Assembly: GCF_004123145.1 (NCBI RefSeq)
Contig: NZ_SDKC01000001.1
Location: 213,501 to 277,500 of the forward strand
Source of the DNA: Blautia faecicola
GTDB taxonomy: Bacteria > Bacillota > Clostridia > Lachnospirales > Lachnospiraceae
Length of the DNA: 64,000 nucleotides
Reading direction: 5' to 3'
Shown: positions 20,911-29,215 of the stretch, one piece after another
Layout: each line of letters opens with the position of its first letter
Numbering within the stretch: the first letter of the stretch is position 1
The notes under the pieces: model-generated
The model's input: the letters and a program-made list of their open reading frames with translations, nothing else
What the model was told of the DNA's origin: nothing
Database searches by the model: none
Position numbers and translations under genes: made by a program

Positions 20911-21001
20911 AGAACCGGGGAGCTTATGTGATAGGCTGAGAGGAAGTTGAAAATTTCGACCCGTATACCTGATTTGGATAATGCCAACGTAGGAACGTTA
21001 T
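20911..21001 (+). promoter_or_regulatory. TPP (THI-element) riboswitch
   Basis: The hallmark thi-box blocks occur in order: GGGGAGC (20917-20923), GGCTGAGAGGAAG (20934-20946), GACCC (20958-20962), ACCTGAT.TGGATAATGCC (20967-20985) and CGTAGGAACG (20988-20997). It binds thiamine diphosphate and here precedes thiazole-synthesis genes. Two hairpins with U-runs follow before thiS, so control is probably by transcription termination. Confidence 0.95.
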
Positions 21002-21053
21002 GTAAGAGAGTCGGTAACTGTGAAGCTACAGAAGAATTACGACAGATTTAACG

Positions 21054-21079
21054 GGAGATACTTAGGTATCTCCTTTTTT
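21054..21079 (+). terminator. Riboswitch terminator
   Basis: GGAGATAC (21054-21061) pairs with GTATCTCC (21066-21073), loop TTAG, then TTTTTT. It lies about 50 nt after the TPP aptamer and is the likely expression-platform terminator. Confidence 0.85.
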
Positions 21080-21114
21080 ACGCGAATCCGGGTATAAAAG
21101 AATGAGATTGAGCG

Positions 21115-21169
21115 AGAGTTCATGAAGGGGCGCACCACCGAGGGTACGTTTCTTTGTGGACTCTTTTTT
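21115..21169 (+). terminator. Second leader hairpin with U-run
   Basis: AGAGTTCATGAAG (21115-21127) can pair, with G-U pairs, with CTTTGTGGACTCT (21152-21164), followed by a run of T. It sits only about 16 bp before the thiS start and overlaps the approach to its ribosome site. It may be a second termination or translation-control step. Confidence 0.5.
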
Positions 21170-21185
21170 GCTTCAAGGAGGTGAG

Positions 21186-21389
21186 ATGCAGGTGATCAAA
21201 GTAAACGGAAAAGAAATCGAACTGGAGAAGGCAACTTCTGTAGAAGTGTATCTTGAAAGTGCAGGATACCAGATGAAGCGGATTGCAGTAGAACTGAATG
21301 GCGAGATCCTTCCCAAAAACGAGTATGCGGACAGGATGTTAGAAGACGGAGACTGCATGGAGGTGGTGACATTTGTAGGAGGAGGCTGA
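21186..21389 (+). CDS. thiS: ThiS, sulfur carrier protein for thiazole synthesis
   Basis: A 67-aa ubiquitin-fold protein ending FVGGG; the C-terminal Gly-Gly is adenylated by ThiF and converted to a thiocarboxylate, the sulfur donor to ThiG. Family marks are MQVIKVNGKEIEL and VELNGEILPKNEY. ATG 21186 is chosen because CAAGGAGGTGAG stands directly upstream; the longer upstream frame would begin inside the leader hairpin. thiF starts 2 bp after the stop. Confidence 0.93.
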   Translation: MQVIKVNGKEIELEKATSVEVYLESAGYQMKRIAVELNGEILPKNEYADRMLEDGDCMEVVTFVGGG

Positions 21390-21391
21390 AA

Positions 21392-22039
21392 ATGGAGACA
21401 ACGAAGGTTTTGACTAAAGAGGAAATACAGGCTGCACTTGAAGAACGTCATTCACCGGAAAAGCAAAAGAAACTGTCCGAAGGCCGGGTGACGATCGCAG
21501 GTCTCGGAGGTCTGGGATCCAACGTGGCATATGCACTTGCACGTATCGGCGTGGGCCATCTTCATCTTATTGATTTTGATGTGGTGGATATTACGAATCT
21601 GAACCGGCAGCAGTATTTTACAGAACATATCGGTATGTACAAAACAGATGCTTTAAAGTCTCTGCTTCAAAAGATTAATCCGTATATCGATATTCAGACG
21701 GATTGCATCAAAGTGACAGAAGAGAATCTGATTTCACTTTTTGAGAATGCAGGAATTATATGTGAAGCATTTGACAATCCGGAGGCAAAAGCCATGCTTG
21801 TAAATGGAATTCTGGAGCATTTTCCGGAGAAAAAACTGGTGTCCGCATCCGGAATGGCCGGGTATGGAAGCAGCAATACAATTCGTACCCGGCGATTGAT
21901 GAAAAACTTCTATCTTTGTGGGGATCAGGTTACGGAACCGACCTATGGCAACGGACTGATGGCGCCGCGGGTTGCGATCTGCGCAGCCCATGAAGCCAAT
22001 ATGATCACCCGTTTGCTGCTTGGAGAAGAAGAAATATAG
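21392..22039 (+). CDS. thiF: ThiF-family adenylyltransferase (ThiS-activating)
   Basis: A 215-aa E1-like enzyme that adenylates the C-terminus of ThiS. The ATP-binding loop GLGGLGSN lies at 37-44 and the family sequences HLHLIDFDVVDITNLNRQQY and AFDNPEAKAML are present. It is shorter than E. coli ThiF (about 250 aa) and matches the short 'ThiF family' version found with thiS-thiG-thiH in clostridia. It lacks an obvious CxxC zinc pair at the C-terminus. It is 2 bp from thiS, indicating an operon. Confidence 0.92.
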   Translation: METTKVLTKEEIQAALEERHSPEKQKKLSEGRVTIAGLGGLGSNVAYALARIGVGHLHLIDFDVVDITNLNRQQYFTEHIGMYKTDALKSLLQKINPYIDIQTDCIKVTEENLISLFENAGIICEAFDNPEAKAMLVNGILEHFPEKKLVSASGMAGYGSSNTIRTRRLMKNFYLCGDQVTEPTYGNGLMAPRVAICAAHEANMITRLLLGEEEI

Positions 22040-22138
22040 CAGCTATTCAGCAGACATTGTGAAAACAGTGAACGATTACGAAGTATAAAGAATACAGGTA
22101 ACTATTCAGCAGATATTAAGTAGACAATGAACAGTTAC
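22039..22138 (+). repeat. Two tandem short copies of the GTAACTRTTCAG repeat
   Basis: Two about 41-bp units, 22039-22079 (degenerate) and 22098-22138 (GTAACTATTCAG ... GAACAGTTAC), each a small inverted repeat of the family seen in full at 17584 and 36753. They lie within the thi operon between thiF and thiG, the only gap above 5 bp in the operon. Confidence 0.65.
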
Positions 22139-22158
22139 GAAGAAGGAGAAATAAACCT

Positions 22159-22932
22159 ATGAGTACAAAAGATACATGGAGCCTTGGAGGACATGAATTT
22201 ACATCAAGATTTATCTTAGGATCAGGAAAATTTTCTTTGGATCTTGTGAAAGCCTGCATTGAAAAAGCAGACGCACAGATCATCACACTGGCACTTCGCC
22301 GTGCAAACGAAGGGGGACTTGCCAATATTTTGGATTACATTCCGGAGAATGTAACCCTGCTTCCGAATACATCCGGAGCAAGAAATGCCCAGGAGGCAGT
22401 GCGGATCGCCAGATTATCAAGAGAAGTGGGATGTGGGGATTTTGTAAAGATCGAAGTTGTACACGATTCCAAATATTTATTACCGGATAACTATGAGACG
22501 ATCAAAGCAACAGAAATCCTTGCAAAGGAAGGATTTGTAGTTATGCCTTATATGTATCCGGACCTGAATGCGGCAAGGGCTCTGAAAGATGCCGGAGCAG
22601 CCTGCATCATGCCACTGGGAGCACCCATCGGATCAAACAAAGGTCTGGCGACAAAGGAGTTTATCCAGATCCTCATCGATGAGATGGATCTGCCGATCAT
22701 CGTTGATGCGGGAATCGGCCGCCCGTCTCAGGCATGTGAGGCTATGGAAATGGGAGCGGCTGCCGTTATGGCGAATACAGCAATCGCGACAGCCGGAGAC
22801 GTGCCGGTTATGGCAGAGGCATTTAAAAAGGCAATCGAAGCAGGACGAAGCGCCTACCTTTCCGGTCTGGGAAGACAGATCGAAAGAGGAGCAAGTGCAT
22901 CATCACCGCTGACCGGATTTTTGGAGGACTAG
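22159..22932 (+). CDS. thiG: ThiG, thiazole synthase
   Basis: A 257-aa TIM-barrel enzyme that condenses deoxyxylulose 5-phosphate, dehydroglycine and ThiS thiocarboxylate to the thiazole phosphate of thiamine. The Schiff-base lysine is K97 in GDFVKIEVV; other family marks are [41 protein letters not shown] and [19 protein letters not shown]. Full length. Ribosome site AGAAGGAGAAAT. It is 3 bp ahead of thiH. Confidence 0.96.
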   Translation: MSTKDTWSLGGHEFTSRFILGSGKFSLDLVKACIEKADAQIITLALRRANEGGLANILDYIPENVTLLPNTSGARNAQEAVRIARLSREVGCGDFVKIEVVHDSKYLLPDNYETIKATEILAKEGFVVMPYMYPDLNAARALKDAGAACIMPLGAPIGSNKGLATKEFIQILIDEMDLPIIVDAGIGRPSQACEAMEMGAAAVMANTAIATAGDVPVMAEAFKKAIEAGRSAYLSGLGRQIERGASASSPLTGFLED

Positions 22933-22935
22933 ACC

Positions 22936-24150
22936 ATGGAAAATCAGCATATCAATGAAAGTATCTTAAGCGAAGAGATTCTGGAAGATCAGAAGAAAAA
23001 CAGAATCGATCATATGAAATATATGCCGGGTATGGAAGATATTGGGTCTGAGATCCTGGATCAGGTCGTAGATGCCATGCATGCGTATGATTATGACAAA
23101 TATACGGCAGCTGACGTAAAACAGGCCATCGCACACAGTTCCAGAACACCGGAAGATTTTGCGGCGCTTTTATCACCGGCAGCACTGCCTTTCATCGAAG
23201 AGATTGCCCAGGCAGCGCAGATTGAGACAAGAAAACATTTTGGAAACAGCGTCTATATGTTCACACCGATCTATATTGCGAATTACTGTGAAAATTATTG
23301 CATTTACTGTGGATTCAACTGTCATAATAAGATCAAACGTGCCCAGTTAAATGAAAGCGAGATCGAAAAAGAAATGCAGGCGATCGCTGAGACAGGCTTG
23401 CAGGAGATTCTGATCCTGACCGGAGAAAGCAGAAACAAATCCACAGTGGAATATATCGGAAATGCCTGCAAGATCGCAAGAAAATATTTCAAAGTGATCG
23501 GACTTGAAATCTATCCGGTGAACTCTGATGAGTATGCGTATCTGCATGCATGTGGAGCTGATTATGTAACTGTCTTCCAGGAGACCTATAATTCTGATAA
23601 GTATGAAACACTTCATCTGGCAGGCCACAAACGTATCTATCCGTATCGTGTCAACGCCCAGGAGCGTGCGATAAGAGGAGGCATGCGCGGAGTAGGATTT
23701 GGTGCACTGCTGGGCCTGGATGATTTCAGAAAGGATGCATTTGCGACCGGATACCATGCCTATCTTCTGCAGAGAAAATATCCGCATGCAGAAATCGCAT
23801 TTTCCTGTCCGCGTCTGCGTCCGATCATCAATAACGATCGCATCAATCCTATGGATGTTCACGAGAAACAGCTTTTGCAGGTTGTGTGCGCATATCGGTT
23901 ATTTATGCCATTTGCAAGTATCACAGTGTCCACGAGAGAGTGTGCACGGGTACGTGACAACCTGGTAGGTATCGCGGCGACCAAAATCTCCGCCGGAGTC
24001 AGCACCGGAATCGGAAGTCATGTGGATGACATCGAGGATAAGGGCGATGACCAGTTCGAGATCTCAGATGGAAGAAATGTAGAAGAAGTCTATGATGCAC
24101 TGCTTTCTAACAATTTGCAGCCGGTGATGAGTGATTATATTTATGTGTAG
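22936..24150 (+). CDS. thiH: ThiH, 2-iminoacetate synthase (radical SAM)
   Basis: A 404-aa radical SAM enzyme that cleaves tyrosine to dehydroglycine for ThiG in anaerobes. The [4Fe-4S] motif CxxxCxxC is at C118, C122 and C125 (YCENYCIYCGF), followed by the glycine-rich SAM segment LILTGES. The C-terminal BATS domain includes CPRLRPI and MPFASITVSTRECARVRDN. The choice of ThiH rather than ThiO agrees with an anaerobic host. Starts 3 bp after thiG. Confidence 0.96.
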   Translation: MENQHINESILSEEILEDQKKNRIDHMKYMPGMEDIGSEILDQVVDAMHAYDYDKYTAADVKQAIAHSSRTPEDFAALLSPAALPFIEEIAQAAQIETRKHFGNSVYMFTPIYIANYCENYCIYCGFNCHNKIKRAQLNESEIEKEMQAIAETGLQEILILTGESRNKSTVEYIGNACKIARKYFKVIGLEIYPVNSDEYAYLHACGADYVTVFQETYNSDKYETLHLAGHKRIYPYRVNAQERAIRGGMRGVGFGALLGLDDFRKDAFATGYHAYLLQRKYPHAEIAFSCPRLRPIINNDRINPMDVHEKQLLQVVCAYRLFMPFASITVSTRECARVRDNLVGIAATKISAGVSTGIGSHVDDIEDKGDDQFEISDGRNVEEVYDALLSNNLQPVMSDYIYV

Positions 24151-24178
24151 GGAATGATCAGGGAACAGTAACAAGGTA

Positions 24179-24340
24179 ATGAACAGTAATCATTTCCGCG
24201 TTGCCCTGGTATATAATAAATTCATGGATAAAACAGAAGCTATTAACCGTCTGCGGTATGAAAAGCCGAATATGCAGATGTGTTTCCGAACAGAGAAAGC
24301 ATTGTCTCTGTTACATTTCGAAGGGAGTGAGATGTTATGA
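24179..24340 (+). pseudogene. DUF3990-type protein, C-terminal fragment
   Basis: A 53-codon frame whose last 37 residues (DKTEAINRLRYEKPNMQMCF and RTEKALSLLHFEGSEML) look like the C-terminal end of DUF3990 proteins, which normally are about 150-200 aa and sit next to DUF3791 genes. The N-terminal part is missing; the frame's beginning is built from GAACAGTAA repeat-like sequence. Its stop overlaps the next start as ATGA, the coupling expected of the intact pair. Identification is from memory of the family pattern. Confidence 0.55.
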
Positions 24341-24561
24341 CAGCCAATCCGATTTTACTTCAGAAAAAATATAGTCGTGTCATAGAGTGTTTTGCCAGAC
24401 AGCAGGAAATTTCATTGGACGCTGCATTGGATTTCTTTTACCATTCCCAGGTATATCAGCTGATTCGAGATGGTGTTTCAGATATGCACTGTATGAGCGA
24501 TGCATATCTTGCGGAAGAATTAAAACAGGAATATGCTGAATTAGGATGCAGTGACAGGTAG
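24337..24561 (+). CDS. DUF3791-like small protein
   Basis: A 74-aa protein (VIECFARQQEISLDAALDFF, YQLIRDGVSDMHCMSDAYLA) of the DUF3791 type, helical and acidic at the C-terminus, without signal peptide. Function is unknown; the DUF3791/DUF3990 pairing is widespread in gut Firmicutes and has a toxin-antitoxin-like layout, but no activity is assumed here. Overlaps the upstream DUF3990 fragment by 4 bp and has the ribosome site GAAGGGAGTGAG. Survival of this small partner while the larger gene is broken is notable. Confidence 0.65.
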   Translation: MTANPILLQKKYSRVIECFARQQEISLDAALDFFYHSQVYQLIRDGVSDMHCMSDAYLAEELKQEYAELGCSDR

Positions 24562-24580
24562 TATGATAGCATGCATTTAA

Positions 24581-24629
24581 ATAAACCTGTATTATTCACG
24601 AAAAAAAGCTGTGGATAATACAGGTTTAT
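24581..24629. terminator. Hairpin between DUF3791 gene and acetyltransferase stump
   Basis: ATAAACCTGTATTATTCAC (24581-24599) pairs with GTGGATAATACAGGTTTAT (24611-24629) at 18 of 19 positions. It lies between convergent genes and may terminate both. Confidence 0.72.
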
Positions 24630-24672
24630 CATTATAAATTTGTAATAACGGCCTGTTTTACATCAGGAAATT

Positions 24673-24905
24673 TTACTGATTCGCACGAATTACCCTACAG
24701 GGATTACCTGCTGCGATCACATTGTCGGGAATATCTTTAGTTACAATACTGCCGGCTCCGATTACAACATTATCTCCGATCGTAACGCCCGGTAAAATAA
24801 TAGCACCGCCACCAATCCATGCATTGTTCCCAATGATAACCGGTGCTGTTTGCGTTTTGCAAAATTCGAATGAGCCATCTTCTTTTGGCTCACCAAAACG
24901 AGTTA
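24673..24905 (-). pseudogene. Hexapeptide-repeat sugar O-acetyltransferase, 3' stump
   Basis: On the minus strand this encodes the C-terminal left-handed beta-helix of a maltose/galactoside O-acetyltransferase ([53 protein letters not shown]). There is no start: upstream the frame runs into the MATE stop region within a few codons, so the N-terminal about 110 residues and the promoter were lost, apparently by a deletion that joined it to the MATE gene at 24911. Normal proteins are about 190-200 aa. Confidence 0.8.
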
Positions 24906-24910
24906 TTGCA

Positions 24911-26290
24911 TCAGTCGATTGCTGTCAGATTGTGGATCCATTTGTAGCTTTTGAAGCGCAGGAATATAGGCAGACATTTAAAGATCTGATCGGATTGCAC
25001 AGCGATCACCACAAGTTCTACTGGCAGCTTCCAGTAGAATGCAGCCAGGAAGGACAATGGCATTACAATGCACCAGACGGAGATCAGGTTCAGATACATC
25101 GAAAATTTGGTATCTCCGCCACCTTGGATGATGCCAACTCCGACCGGCATCTGATAAGACATTCCAACCATGATCACACTCATAATAATCATGAAGTGGT
25201 CTGCATACAAAGTGGCCTGAGGGGTCAATCGGTACATGGATAACAGTGGACTTCGGAGTAAGAATAATACAGTTCCAAGTAAGAGTCCGATAGCCAGATA
25301 GAGTACGGAAAGGGTACGTCCGTTGCAGCGTACTTTTTCTTCGTCATTGCTTCCGATATCTTTTCCGATCACGACAGCAGAAGCACCGGATATCGCAATG
25401 ACGATTACCTTCAGATACTGAAAAAAGGTGCTTGATACGGAATTGGCTGCAATCGCATCCGCAGAAAGATGCCCCAATATCGCTGTCTGCATAGGAAGGG
25501 AAACTGCCCACAACAAACCGGAAGTCAGGATGGGAATACACACTTTAAAAAAGGTTTTCCAGACAGTACCACTGCCTTTTCCGAGAATACCATCCCGGAA
25601 TTTTTCATCAAACAATTTGACTTTTGTGTCTTTTTTCCATACATAGAAAAGAACGATTCCAAGTTCCAGTATGCGTGCTGCGAAAGTTCCGATGGCGGCA
25701 CCTCGGATTCCCATTTCCGGTGCGCCGAATCTTCCGAAAATCAGGATATAATTGATTCCGCCGTTTACCAACAGGGATATGACGGATATAAGGAATGCGA
25801 TTTTCACGGTCTCCACGCTGCGGAGCATGGCCAGTAAAAGGTTGCTGATCATAAAAAATAAAAATGTCCATTGTATGATATGAAGGTAAACAGTACCTTC
25901 TCTTATGATATCCGGTGAAGTCGTAAAAAGACCAATCAGTGTATTCGGAATACGAATACATAAAGCGATAATTCCGGCGGCAATTGCCAGGCTGAATAAC
26001 AGTGCGGCTTTTGTCACCTTTCGGATCGGTTTGGTCTGGTGGCTTCCCCAGTATTGGGAGCTGATTGCAATTAATGCATTGCCGATCGCCAGTGCAATCT
26101 GATTTACGATAAAATAAATCTGGTTTACCGTCGCAGCGCCGGAAAGTGCATTCTGGCTATAACTTCCCAGCATGATATTGTCCAGCATATTCACGCTGTA
26201 GGCCACCAGGTTTTGCAGCGCGATTACTGTCATTAATTTGAAAAAAGAACGATAAAAAGAAGGATCTTTTGTAAAAAATGTTTTTTTCAT
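24911..26290 (-). CDS. MATE-family efflux transporter
   Basis: A 459-aa exporter with the twelve-span MATE pattern. It opens [20 protein letters not shown] and contains [20 protein letters not shown] in helix 2, [13 protein letters not shown], and in the C-half [20 protein letters not shown]. Full length and undamaged, though its 3' end ([14 protein letters not shown]) abuts the acetyltransferase stump, so the last residues may have been replaced by the deletion. Start ATG 26290. Substrate unknown. Confidence 0.9.
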   Translation of the reverse strand: MKKTFFTKDPSFYRSFFKLMTVIALQNLVAYSVNMLDNIMLGSYSQNALSGAATVNQIYFIVNQIALAIGNALIAISSQYWGSHQTKPIRKVTKAALLFSLAIAAGIIALCIRIPNTLIGLFTTSPDIIREGTVYLHIIQWTFLFFMISNLLLAMLRSVETVKIAFLISVISLLVNGGINYILIFGRFGAPEMGIRGAAIGTFAARILELGIVLFYVWKKDTKVKLFDEKFRDGILGKGSGTVWKTFFKVCIPILTSGLLWAVSLPMQTAILGHLSADAIAANSVSSTFFQYLKVIVIAISGASAVVIGKDIGSNDEEKVRCNGRTLSVLYLAIGLLLGTVLFLLRSPLLSMYRLTPQATLYADHFMIIMSVIMVGMSYQMPVGVGIIQGGGDTKFSMYLNLISVWCIVMPLSFLAAFYWKLPVELVVIAVQSDQIFKCLPIFLRFKSYKWIHNLTAID

Positions 26291-26467
26291 GTCGTCGGTT
26301 CATCTGTAAACTGTAAAAGTATAGAACAGTTACACTCCTTTGATTGGTTAAAACGTCGTTAATATACTTATTATGTGATGTAAGTGTCAAAATTCACTTT
26401 TGCCACCCATATCATTATATAAAGTCAATAGAGGATTCGTCAATCAGCAGATTTTGCAAATGAGTTC

Positions 26468-26510
26468 AAAAAAGAGCTGAAAAGGTCAGATGACCTCTTC
26501 AGCTCTTTTT
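26468..26510. terminator. Terminator overlapping the SulP stop codon
   Basis: AAAAAGAGCTGAAAAGGTCA (26468-26487) is complementary to TGACCTCTTCAGCTCTTTTT (26491-26510) except for one position. The minus-strand SulP stop (26486-26488) lies in its apex, so coding sequence forms one arm. Confidence 0.82.
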
Positions 26511-28126
26511 AATGCAGCGGATATATTTGACTGGAAGTTTTCTTTTCCGACAAGTTCCACAAAACCGGCTTTTTCCATAACGTGCATGGGCTGTTCATTG
26601 ACGTGGGAGAATACAAGTGTAATTCCTTTACTCTCGCAGGTTTTTACCAGGTTCTGAAGTGCATTCATGGCGGTGCTGTCAAGTGCAGGGACGCCTCTCA
26701 TACGAAGAACCAGACATCTGGTAAAGTCTTTGACAACGATATGTTCAATAGCATCGGCGGCACCAAAGAACAGTGGTCCGGTGATCTCGTAAACACGGAT
26801 CTGCAGCGGTAATTTCTGCAGATGTTCATCGATATCCGGAGTGTCATCGTCTGTGTACACCCAGCTGTCTGCATGGGTTTCTTCGCTCATACGTTTGATG
26901 AAAAGCAGACAGGCAAGCACCATACCGATCTCGATAGCAACGACCAGATCAAAGACAACTGTCAGTACGAATGTTACTATCAGTACAAGAATATCACTCT
27001 TAGGAGCTGTCCTGACCAGGTCGCGGAAGGTTCGCCACTGACACATATTATAGGCAACGATAAAAAGAATCGCAGCAATGGTCGGCATAGGGATCATTCC
27101 GGCGTAAGGCATCAGAACGACCAGCACGATGATGAGTGTGACGGAGTGTACCATTCCGGCGATGGGAGTCCGTCCGCCATTTTTGATATTGGCAGCCGTT
27201 CTGGCGATGGCACCTGTTGCGGGGATACCTCCAAAGAGTGCGGAAGCGATATTTCCTGCGCCCTGGGCAACCAGTTCCATATCTGAACGGTGTTTGCTGT
27301 TGATCATTCCATCAGCAACTACACATGATAGCAGAGACTCGATTGCGGCAAGCACTGCAATCGTAAATGCATTTGAGACGGAAGCACTGATGGTGCTGAA
27401 TCTGATCGCCGGCATATGAAAACTTGGAAGAGAGTTGCTGATCGTATACAGATTTCCGATCGTGGATACCTTCAGCGGAAGAAACTGAACCATCAGGATT
27501 CCGACGATGACTGCAATCAGAGAACCGGGAACTTTCTTAAAAATATAAGGAGCAAGGATCAAAATCGCAAGACTTACAATGCCAACGATCAGGGCATCGG
27601 TATTTACGGAAGAAATATTCTGGACAAAGGCTTTCATTTTCTCCGTTGTCTCGATTGGTTTTACACCATCCGGATAAGTAACTCCGAAAAAATCTTTCAA
27701 CTGGCCGATCACGATGGTCACAGCGATTCCGGAAGTAAAACCGGTCGTAATGGTATATGGAATAAATTTAATCAGACTGCCGAAGTGGAACAGTCCCATC
27801 AGAATAAGAAATATACCCGCCATTATAGTGGCGATGATAAGTCCATCCATTCCGTCACGTGCTACGATACCGGCTACGATGGTTGCAAATGCAGCAGTCG
27901 GTCCGGCAATCTGTACGCAGCTTCCGCCAAGAGCTGAGATTACAAAACCGGCTACAATGGCAGTAAAGATACCGGCTTCAGGACCAACTCCGGAAGCGAG
28001 CGCAAGTGCAATAGATAAGGGGAGTGCGATGATCGCGACGATGATACCTGCAGTCACATCTTTGATAAACTGTGACTTGTCATAGGACTTCAGACAGGTT
28101 AACAGCATTGGTTTTAGAGAATTCAT
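26486..28126 (-). CDS. SulP-family anion transporter with STAS domain
   Basis: A 546-aa SLC26/SulP permease. The transmembrane region (about 20-410) contains the SulP signature area SGVGPEAGIFTAIVAGFVIS and GPTAAFATIVAGIV; a C-terminal STAS domain (about 440-545) has VLRMRGVPALDSTAMNALQN and KGITLVFSHVNEQPMHVMEK. The family moves sulfate, bicarbonate or dicarboxylates across the membrane; which ion cannot be told. Complete. No sulfate assimilation gene is adjacent. Confidence 0.92.
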   Translation of the reverse strand: MNSLKPMLLTCLKSYDKSQFIKDVTAGIIVAIIALPLSIALALASGVGPEAGIFTAIVAGFVISALGGSCVQIAGPTAAFATIVAGIVARDGMDGLIIATIMAGIFLILMGLFHFGSLIKFIPYTITTGFTSGIAVTIVIGQLKDFFGVTYPDGVKPIETTEKMKAFVQNISSVNTDALIVGIVSLAILILAPYIFKKVPGSLIAVIVGILMVQFLPLKVSTIGNLYTISNSLPSFHMPAIRFSTISASVSNAFTIAVLAAIESLLSCVVADGMINSKHRSDMELVAQGAGNIASALFGGIPATGAIARTAANIKNGGRTPIAGMVHSVTLIIVLVVLMPYAGMIPMPTIAAILFIVAYNMCQWRTFRDLVRTAPKSDILVLIVTFVLTVVFDLVVAIEIGMVLACLLFIKRMSEETHADSWVYTDDDTPDIDEHLQKLPLQIRVYEITGPLFFGAADAIEHIVVKDFTRCLVLRMRGVPALDSTAMNALQNLVKTCESKGITLVFSHVNEQPMHVMEKAGFVELVGKENFQSNISAALKRAEEVI

Positions 28127-28229
28127 AGAATTATAAGACCTTTCATATTAATTTTGCTGCTTTAGTATAGCATAGAAAAAAGGGAAAAATAACATAAAAC
28201 GGTTATGTTTGCATTTATATACAAAATTG

Positions 28230-28270
28230 GCAGTTGCTCAGCCTCCGCCCGGTGGTTGCTGAATAGTTGC
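28230..28270 (+). repeat. Short copy of the GTAACTRTTCAG repeat
   Basis: GCAGTTGCTCAG at 28230-28241 and CTGAATAGTTGC at 28259-28270 form the inverted ends of a 41-bp unit with a GC-rich centre (CCTCCGCCCGGTGG). It lies in the promoter-proximal gap between SulP and the EF-hand gene. Confidence 0.55.
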
Positions 28271-28409
28271 CATCATGCTACAAAAAAGTTGGTTAAATAT
28301 TGTGATTTTTGTATATTCATTTGCTATAGAATGGTATTATAAAAAGAGAATAATAGAAGATAACTAACTAAATTGAATGGATAATGAAAAAGAATCGGGA
28401 GGTTGGAGT

Positions 28410-28715
28410 ATGTATAAATTGGATGATCTGTTTGATTTTGACGGAGATGGAGAACTGGATTCTGTAGAACGGATGGAAATGTATCAGTTCATGGATAATA
28501 CGGCGAACAGAGACAGGAACCGCTTCTTTGAAGATGATGACGAAGATGACGATGAAGACGATGAAGATGATGTAGATCTGTTCGGAGAAGATGAAGTGAG
28601 GGCTGAATTTGAGGATGCAGGACTGGATTATGATGAACTGGAATACATGGATCCGGATGAAAGAAGAGAGATGATTGAGGAAGCAGGGCTGGATCCGGAT
28701 GATTATGATTTCTGA
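28410..28715 (+). CDS. Small acidic protein with one EF-hand motif
   Basis: A 101-aa, extremely acidic cytoplasmic protein. ATG 28410 follows GGGAGGTTGGAG; the longer frame from 28377 lacks such a site. Residues 10-21 (DFDGDGELDSVE) are a textbook 12-residue EF-hand calcium loop with ligands at positions 1, 3, 5, 7, 9 and 12. The middle is a run of Asp/Glu (about 43-60), and the end repeats EDAGLDYDELEYMDPDERRE and EEAGLDPDDYDF. No signal peptide or membrane span. It stands alone. Calcium or other cation buffering is plausible, but function is unknown. Confidence 0.75.
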   Translation: MYKLDDLFDFDGDGELDSVERMEMYQFMDNTANRDRNRFFEDDDEDDDEDDEDDVDLFGEDEVRAEFEDAGLDYDELEYMDPDERREMIEEAGLDPDDYDF

Positions 28716-28739
28716 TCCGGGCTATTATAAGGAGTGATT

Positions 28740-28808
28740 GTAATTATTCAGCAGTCATTGTCCCGCAAGGCATTGGGGTTCGTAACTGTGAAGGTACTGA
28801 ACAGTTAC
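28740..28808 (-). repeat. Modular repeat, reduced inverted copy (69 bp)
   Basis: GTAATTATTCAG at 28740 to CTGAACAGTTAC at 28808. Read on the minus strand it has the 27-bp palindromic module, CGAACC in place of GAGCC, ATGCCTTGCGGGACA and the closing end, but lacks the middle hairpins of the 142-bp copies. Confidence 0.7.
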
Positions 28809-28836
28809 ATAAATTGTCATAATCTTAATTGAAAAT

Positions 28837-28910
28837 ATCCGTGGAGATGTTTTTTGGAATTACATATAATTGTTCAATTCTAAAAGAAAATTATCTCCAC
28901 GGATTTTTTT
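28837..28910 (+). terminator. Long hairpin with U-run
   Basis: ATCCGTGGAGAT (28837-28848) pairs with ATCTCCACGGAT (28893-28904), followed by TTTTTT. The 44-nt loop holds a GGAATTACATATAATTGTTC segment that can pair further. Likely terminator after the EF-hand gene, separated from it by the repeat copy. Confidence 0.7.
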
Positions 28911-28936
28911 CTGTTCTTTGATGTTATTGTTTACTG

Positions 28937-29067
28937 GTAATATCCCGCGAGGTGTTTTTTGTGAGCGAAGGTCACAGAAAACCCGAGACATATCGCGCGA
29001 ATTTATGCGATCAGCATAAATTCTGTGCATCGCGCAGCGTGTTGCTGGGCACGGAGTGAACAGTAAC
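28937..29067 (-). repeat. Modular repeat, variant copy (131 bp)
   Basis: Contains in reverse the right-hand modules of the 142-bp element (CCCGCGAGGTGTTTT and AAAACCCGAGACATA) and closes with GAACAGTAAC, but carries a different central insert with GCGCGAATTTATGCGATCAGCATAAATTC. The 28716-29215 gap holds nothing else but this copy, the short copy and the hairpin. Confidence 0.55.
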
Positions 29068-29215
29068 TCTTTGATTTTTCGATGAGAATGATAGTTTGCA
29101 AACAGTTGACTTTCGGAAAAAAGTTCTATATTCTTTAAATAGGATAAAAAGGTTAACTGTTCAGCAGCCTTACGGCGATATGGAAGGTGATGGAACAGGA
29201 GTGGGAGAATCTGAT

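Noticed and set aside
24722-25243. Plus-strand frame across the acetyltransferase stump and MATE 3' end
   Set aside because: It is the reverse of two recognisable minus-strand proteins and shows no plausible domain.
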